A stretch of 64,000 nucleotides of DNA from Oscheius sp. JU75 (lineage: Eukaryota; Nematoda; Chromadorea; Rhabditida; Rhabditidae): assembly GCA_037178855.1 (NCBI GenBank), contig JASJZC010000002.1:6274501-6338500 (forward strand), given 5' to 3'. Position 1 is the stretch's first letter. Every line of letters starts with the position of its first letter. Shown here piece after piece: positions 1-14,482 of the stretch. The position numbers and the translations under genes were made by a program. The notes beneath the pieces are model-generated. The model saw nothing but the letters and a program-made list of their open reading frames with translations, had not been told where the DNA came from and did no database searches.

Positions 1-1
1 T

Positions 2-1852
<1,851 letters not shown>

Positions 1853-3522
1853 CATCTCTTTCCATCTCCTTCGTTTCCCCCAATCTAGTTTGTATATATA
1901 GTGCACCCGGCCTGGCTTTGAGTCCATTTTTGCCTCTCTCCTCGTATCTTCTTCCTAGTCTTAATTCCCTGAACGAAAATGGACCCACTTAGCTGTATAT
2001 AGACCCTGCACAGCCTTGCCGTCCCATGTATTTATTCTTCCACATCTCTCTCTCCTCTACTACTACTCCTTACTCCAAATGCGTGTACAAACTCTCTGTG
2101 CTGGTGGTTTTCGTGTCTTTTAGACCCCCTCTTTACTTTTTTGGATTCCCCAAAATTCAAGGAAGAGAGTACTAATAGCTGTCCTCTAAGATACGGTCAT
2201 TTTGTTGTTTTCTTTGTTATCCCCTCCTCCTAATATGAGTGCTAAGCGAGTACGAGTTCCCCCATGCTCGCTGGGCTACCCCTACCGTCTCGGGTTCTGT
2301 TGTGTGTTTTGAGAAAGAACTGAACTGGTTGTTCTCCCGGGTCGCCTCGTCCTCCCTTCCTCTAATCACTAGGCGATGTGCCTGCACCCCCCACTATCCC
2401 ACCTCCATCTCTCGGTGCTAGCTTCCCGCCTCGTGTTTTGTATATATGTAGCTCAGGCTCAATCCTCCACTTATTTAGTTCGCATTTTTCGTTTCTAACT
2501 TAGTTTGCTTGCCTCCTCTCTTTCTAGAACGTAGCATTTTGTATCTTCTCATGTAGCTATAGTTTCCCCCACCTACCCTACTGCATTCACTGGCCACCAC
2601 CATCGGCCCTCCCACCCCCAAACTAGGTGACACTAGTAAGATCTCCAGGTCACTTTAACTGCTATTTTATTTGTGCTTTTCCAGGCACGTTTATACTGGC
2701 ATGCTCTCCATTTTTGAAGACATATTTTGTTGTGTCTGCTATATCCCCAAGTAATTTGGGGATTGTGAATAAAAATGGCTACGTTCATTCTGTACTTTTT
2801 ATACATTTGCTGCGAGATAACTGAAGAGTAGGAGAGCAAAACTGGCAAGAGAAGAGCTGTTTCCCTCGTCATCGATCAGGGTCGAGTTCGAGCCGACTTC
2901 CGTCTCGTTGGAGAGCCTGAAATGATGATCAGAAATCTATTTTCTACGGCCGCGAAGAGTGCTTGTGCTCGGCTGGCCGGTCTCTGTCCGTTTTCTCTCA
3001 AGAAACCACTCTCACGTGGCAAAACACATAAAACCGGCGAGGGCAAGCTGCTAAACATCACGCGGGCTAGCCCACACCAGGGATGAATGTAAAATGGAAG
3101 CTGTTTTGGTCTTTTGTAGGGTGCACAAATTCATATAATCTTAGGCTTCTGTTAGGGTGCGTGTTGATACGCTGGCTGTAGTTGGTGCGCACGAAACAAT
3201 GTTTACTTTCTGTAGCTTTTAATTATGTGCAGACTCTGTCACTAAGTTCATCATCGAAAAAAATATTCTAGTTTAGTGAATACTCACATCAAATCTAACT
3301 GCGATTTATCAAAAATCGTACTGAGCCGGATACCCCACTTTTTCTTGTGTATTTACGGCATTGTCTCGGTTTCAAACGGTTTTACTAGAGTATTTCTTTG
3401 CCATGAGTCAAAGTGTGAGAACCTTAAAAAACGGGTAGAAACTTCTGAAATTCATCGTACAGTTCGATAGATTTCGTTGTAAGATCAAAAATTCACATTC
3501 ACCGGTACGCAACTTTGTGCTG
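1853..3522. other. MNK 3' flank and intergenic DNA
   Basis: No convincing coding exon on either strand. The first part is pyrimidine-rich and probably contains the MNK 3' UTR. An AATAAA lies at 2768-2773, so the UTR could be long. Short ORFs here lack splice context and protein-like composition. Confidence 0.5.
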
Positions 3523-5336
3523 TTATTTGACAAAGGGTTGCGTACTTTTAAGTGACTTCCGTATTCCTCTGTCCCCCATCCGTTTTTCAGTTATGTCGGG
3601 CTTATAAACAGACCTCAAACTGTTTCCTGGTTCCAACGTGGTTCTGTTGGTCACTGTATCCACTCGGGCTACTGTAGCATTCGCCACAGGAGCGATTGTG
3701 GTATGATTCTTCACCGGAGCTCTCATCTCTCGCTGATCAATCATCTCCACTGAAAAACAGAATCTTATCGTGGAAAAGAGAGAGCTTGTTTACGGGATGA
3801 TTACACTATTTGCTTGCTCTCTCTCTTCCTAGAATGAGTCAGACTCTCACCTGGGGCCTCGGTCGGCTGGACTTGGGGGAAGATCTGCTCCCCTTCCAGA
3901 ATATTGTCCTCTGTGAACTCAAAGTCCGAGAGCGAAGACGTCGGATCGTTGCATTTGTCCGTGGATGTACAGGCACAGAGCACATTATCGTCTTGTCTGC
4001 AAGAGGGAGAATAAGAGGAGGAGAAAGGGGTTAGACTACCTGTGACAGACCGAGGTCCCTTGGTGGATCTTGGAGTCCTTGGAAGAGGCTGTGATGCAGC
4101 CGGCAATTACGGTTCCGTTGAAGTACTTGTTTACAACTAAAAGAGGTTATGGTATAAATTTCTATATACATTTTGCGTCTTGATGTACGCAAACTGACCC
4201 TTTCAGGGATTGGGAGAGATCAACTTTTATTTCTTTAAAGAACTACTGGTAGCCTTTTTTCCAGAGACACTCTCCGGACGAGAAAGTGCCTTAGGTACAG
4301 ATCTAACTAGAGATATCCACTCTCCCATGTTTTTGAATGAGGACGAGCACTGTAGATGACTAGAAGAATCTCACAATAATACATGGTCTATAGGTTACAG
4401 TAACTCCTTGCAATGATTGAAGGAAGTCGGTCACTCTTTTACAGGGAGAACTGAGACAGTGACCGCAGTAGGGTAAGGAAGAGTTGGATCAACTTTATGC
4501 TCTCCCACGCCCTGGCTTATACACCGTGCTGTTCTCTGCTACTACGGTATGAGTAGAACATCATATCAGTTCACCTAAACTTGACGGTTCTCTGCTTGTT
4601 TATTGATTCTACAGTAAACCTTTAGTGTTCAGTAGTCTACAAACGTCAGTAGGTCAACAAAAAACATATTTTTGGGTTATACTATCCCGAGATATTTGCA
4701 AAGCAAGCAGTTCTTTCCCTTTTTGGCTTTCTGGGTTACTGTGGAAAAAGTTCAGGTTTTGGTAGAGGTCATAAGACGTCTTGTTCGAAGAGAAGTCAGT
4801 TCCCTTTAACTTATCCGGAGAGTTAACTGACATTGCATAAATGTATAGTGAAGTTGGCTCAGGGGTTGAGGCTGACTATTCTGCTAGATACTCAACAGTG
4901 TTCAAGGGTCAACTACAGTATCCTTTAGTATACTGTGATCTCAAGCAATATAATAATTTTAAGAGAAAGTCTGTGTGCTATCTTATGTCAAAGATCCTGA
5001 TATCGCTCATTATTACCACAATTACGTGAGACATCTCTTCCTGTTGACTCCATCTCATATACACGCATCAAAACACTACACAGCTGTTGTAAATGTTTTG
5101 CACCTACACGTAACGGGGGCCAGTTTCAGTGCAAAACATAATCAACCAGGGTAGGGGGAGGCAGAAATAGAGGGAAAGAGATAGATAGAGAGAGACCTAC
5201 CAATGTAGCAGACATCTCCTTGACACGTTTCAGAGCAAGACAGAGAGTGCGGGGCGTCGAGCTTGAATGGACAGGAGGTACATGTGAGGGATAGGAGGCT
5301 GGCGGGAAGAGACAGTAGAAGGAGGCAGAAAAACAT
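3523..5336 (-). CDS. Secreted nematode ET-module cysteine-rich protein
   Basis: Four exons on the minus strand: 5336-5201, 4136-4040, 3996-3851 and 3749-3523, giving about 201 residues with consistent phases. It begins with a signal peptide (MFFCLLLLSLPASLLSL), then LTCTSC...CSETCQGDVCYIV, a Cys after FNGTVIAGC, and ends the domain with CACTSTDKCN. This spacing, with the final C-x-C and CN, matches the small nematode ET module, a three-finger-like extracellular fold. The rest of the protein is hydrophilic, Thr/Val-rich and has no membrane anchor, so it should be secreted. The first intron (about 1.06 kb) is long for this locus. Function is not known; the family call rests on the Cys pattern only. 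Confidence 0.72.
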
Positions 5337-6657
5337 CTCTGAAAGGTATTTGTGACTGTGGGGGTGAGGAAATGAGGCAAGAACTGGAAGTCACAGAGAA
5401 ATGGAGCCGGATTCCAACGGGAACACATATATAGGCTGGTGAGGGAGAGAACATGCGATGGTCGAGAAGCGTGTGGACTCAGCTGGAAGGCGGATGGTCT
5501 CTTTTTGTCAAAAAGTTACGGGCAGAGAGAGGAAGTGGGAGAGGGAGTTACCACGATCGGTAGCGCGCGCGGGATAGGTACCGGGTGTTAATCCGGAGGG
5601 AATGAAAGGGTTACTCAAATAGAAAAAATGGGGAAGGTTTACAAGTAGGGAGACAAATAGAAGAAGACGTGGACCAGGACAGGGACAAGGACTGATACTA
5701 GGACTAAGACCGAGAGGACTGGAACAGAGAGTAGAAGGGCTTGTAATTGAACTGAGGACACTAAGAGTGACTCATTGAAACCAGTATCCTGTCTCACTTA
5801 TATACGGAACCTAACCTAATCTGTTTTTGTTTGTGTTTCTAGGAAAGCGAGGCAAAGAAAACGTTTAGGGATTGGCCGACTGGGAGCTGCCTCTGCGCGC
5901 TCCGATTCCGGCATATGTCTACCGGCTCCTGCCAAATAGACGGTCACAGGAGAGAGAACTCTATTTGTCTGTGTTTCTCATGACGAATTATGTAACCGAG
6001 ACGGTCGCGTTTACTAAGTAAGTCGTAGGTTAAACAATGTAATAAGTAGAGACGGAGACAGTTGGGTTACAATAACAAGAGTTCAGCTAGGATTCAGAGA
6101 TCTGTAGGTAGTGGTAGAGATTCTGTTACTGTCACTGTCTGGTCAATTACCTTGACTTACCTTGTCTGGGTAGTAGCTACAGGTAGTCGAGAGGCGAGGA
6201 AAACGGACGACAACTTGTTGGGAGAGTATCTGGTAGAATAACAAGAGTAAACCTAGATAGAACATGACAAGACTTGACAAGTTGACATAAGCTTGTCTTT
6301 ACAGAATCCAGTTCTGGGTAGCTCTTCTCTGGTCTTCCGGAACTACTAGTGAAGTTACCACTGTCCCTGTCCCTTGTCCAAGACATTGTTACCAAAAACA
6401 GACGACCTGCCAATCTCTAGTCCAAGTCCACTTCCTCCTTTTTTCTGCCAGCTGATATGGCTCATAGTGGAATTCCAAACGCCTGTTTGTGCCAGTCACA
6501 TGAGCCCTTATCTCCCCCTCGTTCTGTGATCTTGCCTCAAATCTGCCGCTCTTATCAAGAGGCAGTAAATGTGTCTTTGGTCTTTTTGAGAAAGCATTCA
6601 AAAGTACAAGTAATTAACGAGAGGGACTTTTTTCCAGACAATAAATGCTTCTTCACG
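5337..6657. other. Intergenic DNA between divergent genes
   Basis: Upstream region shared by the ET-module gene (minus) and the membrane-protein gene (plus). It is rich in degenerate GACAGA/GGACAG repeats. A TATATA run lies near 5427, about 90 bp upstream of the minus-strand ATG. I see no coding exon. Confidence 0.5.
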
Positions 6658-8118
6658 ATGAAGTGTCTACTGCTGTTAGTGCTATCGTCTACTGTCGACT
6701 GTTTCCTATGTGGAAGCTACCCGGACCTGGATCGTGACAACCTCCTGCCTCCGATCCGGATTGTCTTCAACAGCGGCGACAGCCAGATGGGGGACTTTAC
6801 CTGTCTGCTCGGAAGGCTGGGACATGTAAGCGGAATTTACGAGACGAAGCCTGCGCACTGTGTTTCAGCTGCTCACACTGCCTGCTGAACCATGGGAGCT
6901 GCATGTTCTGATGCTGAGAGCCGATGTCAGCACGCCACTCTGTGAGCCACGCGTCTACGGACCACTTCCGCGTGTGCTACAAGTGAGAAGGGAAATGAGC
7001 GGACTTGATCATCCAGATAGAAGAAGAAGACACATGGGGACACAAACACGTACAGATAGAAACTGTGTCAGGGAAGATGTACATATACTAAGAGAGATCC
7101 AAATGCTACAAAAGATAATGTGAACAGAAATGGGGAAGGAATCAGAAGAGTAGGACAGACAGGGAGAACAGTTCTCACAGACAGAGACAGGAGTGAGATT
7201 GTCTGGAGCAACAGTGAGATTAATAGTTGTATCAGATGAAAGGACAGCGGGACATAGACTAACAGAGAGGAACCAAAGGTCTGAAAGGAACGAATAGAGT
7301 GCGTTACTGGACAGAATTGACCGAGGGGACAGTTGAACTGAGCCTGGTCGAGCCAGACACATACTGAAACGAGACAGGCTGGGATACAAGATGATAGAGT
7401 ATAAAGTAGGACATGATGAGAGCATAGAGTGAGAAAGTGGCAAGGTCTAGAGATACAGTTACTTAAAAGACGGAAAATAGGAAATACGACAGTTAGTATA
7501 CCGAACTGGGATAGCAGAACTGAGCTCAAAAAAATCTAGAAGTAAAACAGAGCTGTATGGGTGGACATATAGACAGAAAGAAGTGCCACCTTCTAAACTC
7601 TAACAACTTCAGATCCGCTTCGCTCTGACGACGGAGGACACTTTTGGCCCGACCGACGTCGTCTCCTTCCAGCTGAACAGTCGCGGTGGACATCTGTTGT
7701 TCGACCTGGATCTGGACACGGAACAGTAACTTGTTCCCCTCGCCCTGAAGAATCTCCTCCAGATTGTCGAGATGCCCCAAAGACGAAGAACAAACGAGTC
7801 TAAGATGGAAAGAGAGGAACCAATTACGATGGGCGCGTTCAAGTTTAAGTCCTTCCAGCGAGCTGGGGAGCTGACAGCCAGTCCGGCCATGACGAAGGAG
7901 GTCGAGGAGCACGACAGAGGCAGGAGTCGACGGGATAATAGCCCTGGTCCAATGTGGCAGCCCTACTCACTCTGCCCCTCTTCTTCTACGCCTCGACTGT
8001 GGCATTCTACCTCGTCTGGGGAATGAGAACGTTGCCGGAGACACAGTCGAGTCGCAACGAGGCGTCCAGCCAAGAGGACAGCAAGGAGACGGAGCAGCTT
8101 CTGAAGTCGTCTCATTGA
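6658..8118 (+). CDS. Type I membrane protein with C-terminal dileucine motif, family not recognised
   Basis: Exons 6658-6825, 6869-6982, 7613-7725, 7763 to about 7842-7853, and 7961-8118. It has a signal peptide (MKCLLLLVLSSTVDCFLCG) and a lumenal/extracellular part of about 150 residues with few Cys. A single membrane span, LLTLPLFFYASTVAFYLVWG, is followed by a roughly 30-residue acidic tail ending ETEQLLKSSH. The tail contains a [DE]xxxLL sorting signal, as in lysosomal or endosomal membrane proteins (inference). Translation probably starts at 6658 because a TTTTTCCAG acceptor sits about 20 bases upstream, as for a trans-spliced leader. The exact donor of exon 4 is uncertain: three GT options share the right phase. 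I cannot name a family. Confidence 0.6.
6983..7612. repeat. Degenerate GACAGA-rich tract in an intron
   Basis: This intron of the dileucine membrane protein gene is dominated by purine-rich GACAGA/GAGACAG variants on the plus strand. On the minus strand it reads as spurious Ser/Leu-rich ORFs (7009-7529). Confidence 0.6.
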
Positions 8119-8519
8119 TCCAAGCAGAACGGATGAAATAAAGTGAGCTAACTCTTTTCCATTTCTCTCTCTCTGTCCTTCTGTAATCATAAATGTGAGC
8201 CCTGAAGTGAAGAGGCTTCTCCTGCTGATTGGAGTGCTTTTGACAGCGAGGGGTCAGTCCCCCTGACCGAGTGTCACGAACACGCCGAAAGCCGTCCGCA
8301 AACAGACGACTCCAAAGTGTTGAAATCCGCCGATGGGAAAGACAACAGACAGATTTATTCACACCGAGAGAGAAGCAAGTTTTCTTACAACAGAGAACAT
8401 TGAGCATACATTAGAGTGAAGACTGGCAGAGAATGAGGGACTAGCTTCTCTACCGTGTTCTAGAAGACCCATTTTGGAGGAAAGACGCTTTGTTCAATGA
8501 CCAAGGAAGGAGGGAATTC

Positions 8520-11310
8520 CTAGAAAAGTCCGACGATAGTGAAAAAGACGGTGAGGAGCGATGGAAGGATGGCAGAATCAACGGCTGGCTTTTCAGTGAT
8601 CGAGTTTCCATCGGGCATTGAAGCAGCGGGAGCCTGGAAAATGAGAAAATTACAAGGTCTATCACTGGTCTTTGCTCGAAAACAGGGTTGCCTAAATAAG
8701 TTATGCTCAACTTTGACAACTTCTTTGGGGGAAAGCCTCTACAAAGACTGGGTACACTTGGATGAGAAACATTAGAGTTCAGTGACAACGAGTGACCAAA
8801 TGAATCAAATAGTACTTTCCATGAGCACAAGACTGACTGATGGCTTTCCACTGGTTTCATTGGGATCCGAACTAGAGTAAGAGAGATTCTTTCTGACGTC
8901 AAAAAAGCTTTTTACTCCGTTATCGACGTAATTAAGAGTTTGAGCCAAAATATTCTTTTGAAAGAGTTTCTATTTAGCCACTTGACTTTTGAACTTTTCA
9001 AGAGGAAACCAAAGGGATTAGTCCAAAGAATAGATTGTAGCAGTGTAATAGTCAGGCACGTGACTCTCGGCATTTCTAGGGTCAGAAGTAGAGAGGAAGA
9101 GAAAGACAGCCTGATTGTGACATAAATGATCCAGGATTCTTCCAGTCACTTGACTCACGTAGGAACTTTGAAAAGGTGGTCAGTGCTATTGGATTGCATC
9201 TTCTAAAGTCCCAAAGTGGATCACTGAGCCTGTCTACTGGTCACTTAATTCTGAGATTTTGTTCACTAACTATCAGGACATCCAAATAGAGAGACAGGAA
9301 AGGATAAGAGTACTTCAGATACAAGTTATCGCTTCTACCCACCTTCGTACACGGTCCCAGCACATTATCCTTCAAATTGAGACAGAGATTGTCTTCTCTC
9401 TCGGTACAGCTACAGTTATTGAAAGAGCTTCCTCCAGGAGTCGTGGTGGCAGCAGCCAACAGACCTCTGCACTTGTTCGAGCATTCACCCCTGGCACTCT
9501 CGGCCTCACATTCCGACATGAAGACCGTCCACTTGGCTTGGCACTGGAACACCATTTTCTCTTGACTCTTGACTATTTCTCTTACCTGAAGGTCACCCTC
9601 GCAGACGAGTTTTGCCACACTGCAGTGCACTTGGCTGCCAGTTGGCATAAAGTTGCAACTGCGTAGCTCCTCTCGGCCGGGGATACAGGTGCCGTCTGAT
9701 CTGGAATGGGGGTTTCAGAACAGAACAGCTTTACTGCTTCAATCTTATACCGGGATTTTTGTTAGACGCTGCGTGCCGAAGTTCCAGCACGGCAGGGCCC
9801 ATTTCGGTAACAGGTAAATTTCGAGCTTTTCCATGTTTAACAAAATTATACAGCAGTTCAAATCTAAAAGTTTGCGGAACATCGCTAGTCTTGAAAACGT
9901 AGTCTTCACTTTGAAATAAGCGCCCCAAGTGATTTGCTTAAGCACGCAAGCACTTCTTTTCGGGCACATTGACTCCTTTTTCGATATTTCCATGTTCTAT
10001 AAAGTTCTAGAGCAGAACAAAAAGTACAAGTTTGCATAACAACAAAATTTCAGAAAAGAAAATGCTTCCTTAGCCTTCAAAAATGCTACTGAAGCAGGTA
10101 GCTTACCTCAAAAGAGCTCGACCCAGCTTGTTCTGGTAGACGTTGAGAACGGCGTTTCTACACTGTGGCTGGCATGTCGACGTCGTACTAAAAACCGTGT
10201 TTATTCCCCAATTCTCGAATAAGTTAATTTGATAATGGTGCGAGCGTTTTAACGATCGGCAATATGACTCCCGCTAATGATCGAATGGGAAAGGACGTCG
10301 CTGTCATAAACATTAGGCAGGATTGTTCTTACCCCCTCTCTAATAGCATTGGCAAACAGAGATTTCCTCTATACCTCCTCGGCTTTGGTAGAGCCGGTGC
10401 GCTGATTGGGCCCCTTGAAGAGAAGATGGCCGCAAACATGGGCACAAGATTGGACCCAATCTGCTATTTCTTCCCGTTTTCTCACGGAAGCAGATTAGTC
10501 AAGTTGCTGGTACAGCTGACAAAATTGGTCAGACTGGTTAGAAGGAGGAATAAACTGATTTGGACTGACAGGGCACTTGTATAGACATTTTATTCTAAAC
10601 TATTGAGTGTAAGGAGCTATATTCCGAAGTTTTTGAGGCTCGAAGGACAACTAATGGCCAAAGAAGTTGATATGAGTCTATGCGTATCGTAAACCGCTGA
10701 ATCGGCGCCTTAGTTGTTAGGTGCAACTTATTGTCAGACGTGCGCCGCACCCAAATGCCATCTTTGACGACATCCTCTGCCCTCAAAACTTATTGTATTA
10801 CCTTTTTCACTCCCAGAGCTTCAAAATGACACCATATATACTGGAAAGATTTGTGATTTGCAGGCGAGTTTTCGGCTTGGAAAATAGAAAGTTTCAGGAA
10901 AACTCTCTCACCACCACCTGAACCCAGAGCTTCTCGTCTTTCGCCCCGATTTCTTTGTGCTCCAAAAATAGTAGGAAGTTTTCGTCGGTCTGCCCCCGAC
11001 TCTGTTTGTCTTTGGCCCGGTTCAAACGGCCACTCATCGTCTCGTCGACAAGGCTGATGGGAGAACACATTTGACTGACCAACTACTGTTGCGACCTTGT
11101 CCAGTCTCTTTTTTTCTGCCGAAATAGTGTCAAGATACAATAGGTAATTGAGTCAGAGACTCACCATGCTGCCATAAGTGGAGCCAGTCTATTCGAACAT
11201 TCCAGATCGTTCTCACAGGCCTCTAGTGCTGTTTTACAGGCCGGTGTAGCTTCTTCCTGACAGATAATCAGGGGGAGGGCTAGAAAAATTGGCGCTAGGA
11301 GGTACTGCAT
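8520..11310 (-). CDS. GPI-anchored GDNF/GAS1-domain receptor-like protein (PHG-1-like)
   Basis: Five minus-strand exons: 11310-11165, 10187-10107, 9700-9586, 9543-9343 and 8633-8520, giving about 218 residues with consistent phases. It has a signal peptide (MQYLLAPIFLALPLIICQ). Two Cys-rich repeats follow, with spacing like GDNF-receptor-alpha/GAS1 domains: CKTALEACENDLECSNRL, CQPQCRNAVLNVYQNKLG, then CSVAKLVCEGDLQC and CSCTEREDNLC. The last exon gives a short spacer and a hydrophobic tail ending directly at the stop (LPSLLTVFFTIVGLF), typical of a GPI-anchor signal. C. elegans has one such protein, PHG-1; orthology is inferred, not tested. Introns of 0.4-1.0 kb contain hairpin repeats. Confidence 0.75.
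9835..10050. repeat. Paired hairpin repeat, locus 1
   Basis: Two diverged copies of a short imperfect palindrome of the GCAAAGTTGTAG...CTACAACTTTGC type, about 154 bp apart, in an intron of the GDNF/GAS1-like gene. Both are followed by a GGAACA/GCATAAC-like end. The same paired arrangement recurs near 11.8 kb and 30.2 kb. Confidence 0.5.
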
Positions 11311-12480
11311 AAGGGTGCTGAAAGACGTGAATTGAGAGAGTATCTGGCTGTTCCTCTTGAAGCAATAAACCAGGCAAACAACGACCTGTTTGAGAGGGAG
11401 GAAATCCTCAAAGACAATGGCCGATTAGGAGGGAAGGAAATAGTGGGAAAAAGAGGGTGGAATCACGGAAGAGATTTGGCCGGCAATCGCCCACCAACGC
11501 CCCGAAACTGGACCACTGTCCTTTTGACTATGTGTGTAAGCGGTCAAGCAATCTGTTCCGGGACTAGACACCGTTTTCCAGACAGGAGGCTGTTTTACAT
11601 TGGTCAATTTTCCGATTAAAACAGTTCAAAGTTTCAGCTGAAGCTCCGAGATAAAAGGAGAGCAGGAGCTCCACTGAGGCTTACAGTAGTGGCTCGCTCA
11701 GACCTGTCGCTTAAAACCATTATTTCAAGCCGAAACAGTTGTTTTCAACGTTTACGATGTTCTGCAAAATTGTAGAATCGATCAAAAACTATAACTTTGC
11801 AAGACACTGAAAATGTTGCTTCTTGTGCCCGAAAAATCCGATGGAAGCCAGTCAGCGTATCTCACTCCAACAAAACTTGCATCTTGCTACGGCATTTTCG
11901 ATCTCAAAAAAGAAATTCGAACTTCAAGATATTCTACCAAACTGTAGAGCAGATAAAATCCTACAATTTTGCTGGACATCGCAAAAAAAAATGGTTCTTG
12001 GATATAACAAACTATCTAGAAGATGAATGTTAAGCGTGCCATGATTTGAATTTCAGTGTAACTGCGGGAAACTGACAGAAAAAGTAAATTTCCGGGTACT
12101 GTATGATAAAGAGAGAGGGAGAGCGAGTGCAGATGATGACGGAATAAGTGGAGGAGGAACGCGACACACACTCGAACACAGCCCAACCGCCCCATGGCTT
12201 GAGGCGCCAGAACGCGCGCTCCGCCCCGTCCAAAAACAAAGAGCCTCGGGCTCAAGACGACAAGGCGTCACGACCAAACGTCATTTTGGATTTCTGTGGG
12301 TTGGGAGCTCCCTGTTTGTCGAGGGACTGGTTCGCATGAGTCATGTTTATTACGAAAACAGGGAGCCAGACCTTTTTGGTATGCGCGGCAGAATAAATGG
12401 GGTTGATTTCCGGATAGCTAATGAAGACTGGAAAGAACAATTACGGACTGGAACATCTGGAGCATGAGCCAAGAAAAGAG
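11311..12480. other. Intergenic DNA with repeats
   Basis: Upstream flank of the GDNF/GAS1-like gene. It contains the second paired hairpin repeat (11764-11971). No ORF has a convincing exon structure. Confidence 0.45.
11764..11971. repeat. Paired hairpin repeat, locus 2
   Basis: Unit 1 pairs GCAAAATTGTAG (11764-11775) with CTATAACTTTGC (11789-11800), with two mismatches. Unit 2 pairs CAAACTGTAG (starting 11938) with CTACAATTTTG (11961-11971). The units are about 174 bp apart. Confidence 0.55.
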
Positions 12481-12537
12481 GCAGTGACAGTGACTACTAG
12501 ACTACTAATGACTATAGGTGACGGGTCTAAACGAAAC

Positions 12538-12888
12538 AACTTTATTTAGACTGCTTTCACAGCATTAACACCCAACCAAATGAATCCAAAAAGCAGTCCT
12601 TCGAATGTACCGGGAGATTCAAGAACTTCGTGTCTTCTGGAAACTTCTTGAGGAAAACAAGATGCTGATCTTTTCCTATCGCTGCACCACGAGACTCTTC
12701 ACATTTCGGCTTATCCGGAACCTACCTTTCAGCCTTCTGTACAGTTCATCAATCTCGTGATTTAGAGCCATTTTGCCCAGCTCCGTCTTCTCAGCGATGT
12801 CCAGGACTCGAGACTCCAGCTCCTCGTTTCGTTTCTTTCTTGTTCTTCTAGAAGTGTGTACCAATCGGAATCTGACATGTCTACTGTA
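12538..12888 (-). CDS. Possible small basic/leucine-zipper-like protein, start unresolved
   Basis: A minus-strand frame reads TSRRTRKKRNEELESRV, then LDIAEKTELGKMALNHEIDE and LYRRLK. This is a basic stretch followed by an amphipathic, heptad-like segment, as in a bZIP. A GTAGGT donor near 12724 can join in phase to an exon after GATCAG, ending FIWLGVNAVKAV at a TAA that overlaps an AATAAA. The frame has no ATG. The nearby ATG (about 12879) reads MSDSDWYTLLEEQERNE in another frame and terminates early. It may be an unseen upstream exon, a frameshift or a decayed gene. Confidence 0.3.
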
Positions 12889-12899
12889 TTGGATCGGTA

Positions 12900-14482
12900 A
12901 TTGCCTGTTTGAAGGGTTGTTTAGAGTTTGAAAGCTTGCTCAAACTTTTTAAATGTCTAAATTTACTGCTTGTATTGAAGTTTCAATTACGATAGTTTTT
13001 ACAATCAAGGTTCAAAGTTGTTCCAAACCGTCTGTCACTCTCTGATCTCCTCCCGATCAACCTGTCCCTCATGTAGCAACGTTCTCATACTTTCTCTCAA
13101 GTCCAAACAAACTCTGCTAATCATTTGAAAACTCTTATCTCGTCACTATTGACTTACAGACAGGACGCACTTTTCTCATAATAGAAGCGTTTATAATCGC
13201 AAATTTGAACCCTTTATGTTAACAAGCTTTGTTATCTTCCATTTGGAGCTCGAGCCAGTTTTCAGTCACCACACATTCACGATTTTCGGAAAATCGAATA
13301 CTTGCCAAAACTCTTTATAATCCGCCCATTAGTAGAGAACCAATATGACAGTCACGAGACGCACGGAAAGCTGCTTTGATCAGAGAGTTGTTCAGATCTT
13401 CGCCGAAGAGAAGGAGGGGTTCTGACCGCAGATTCGGATGAAGAATCAGTGGGACAAGACCTTCCGTATCGACTGTGTTAAGCTGCTAGATGGAGAACTG
13501 GCCGCTCATGCTGTAAATGTCGCAAAGTTTCAATTAAACTGTACCAACTGATTTGTTGTGTCATATAAGAAAAGGCTAGAATTTGTACTGTTTCGTCGAT
13601 AACAGTTTCACGAAATAGCTCCTACTAAGCTCTTGGTCACTGTGCTGAAAAGAATGTTTTGCCCTTGGAATATACTTACTTACTTTGCAAACACATCGCT
13701 GTCAGTCAGAAAGCATTTTGGGAACAGAGAGTCATCCCCTTCTCGAGCCATGAGCATCCTAAGATTTATTTGAAGAGCCATAAGTTCGGAATCACCGAGA
13801 GCGACGGCAATATTCTATTTTATTCTTTATTCTACTGAAAACAAATTGATATCTTAAGGCCATGCCCGTTCATCGTGAAGAATCCAACAGATTTCTCGAT
13901 CTCTTATAGATACAATTCTCTAGGTTTCTTTTATTATTAGCCATCATTTTCACCACAAAAAACCATGAAAGATTTATGGAACTTTGGACAAACCCCATCT
14001 TCCAATGGAAGTTCAAACGTCTTTTGTTCAAGGTGCCGCATTTCAAAGGACTGTGTGCTTGGGTCTCGTCACGAACAGAATTTCGGCCGCGACCTGCCTT
14101 CTGCAAATCCTTTTCCTAAAATTTTCCAAATCACTTTACCAGTTTTTGATCCAATTTGCTGAGTTTTTTTTCAATTGTTTTGTGAAAATTGTGTAGAATC
14201 ACGTTCCCACCGAGGCGAAAGTCATTTCTGGAAGAAAGTGAGCCTGTTTGCGATTTATACGGTGAAAATGTGGTTTCTCCATTTTTAGCCCTTGCACTTG
14301 CTGTAAATCTTTTCTGGTTCTCCTAGCTCTTGTTTTGCTTTTCACACAGATAAATATTGATTAGCCGTAAAAATCTCGATCGAAGCGGCCTCTCTTCTCT
14401 TGTACGATTTTATGCATTGCATTTTTCCTTTCAACTCTTTTTTTCCTCAATCACAAACGTCATTAAAGTTTTTACAGGTAAT
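12900..14482. other. Intergenic DNA
   Basis: I see no supported gene. Short plus-strand ORFs near 13344 and 13438 (MTVTRRTESC..., MKNQWDKTF...) look mildly coding-like but are only 26-37 codons and in different frames. The last 150 bases are T-rich and form the upstream region of the ribosomal protein gene. Confidence 0.4.

Noticed and set aside
7009-7529. Ser/Leu-rich minus-strand ORFs resembling membrane proteins
   Set aside because: They come from a degenerate GACAGA repeat inside an intron; no splice or start context.
13344-13550. Two tiny plus-strand ORFs with Cys and charged residues
   Set aside because: Different frames, no splice sites joining them, no family pattern.
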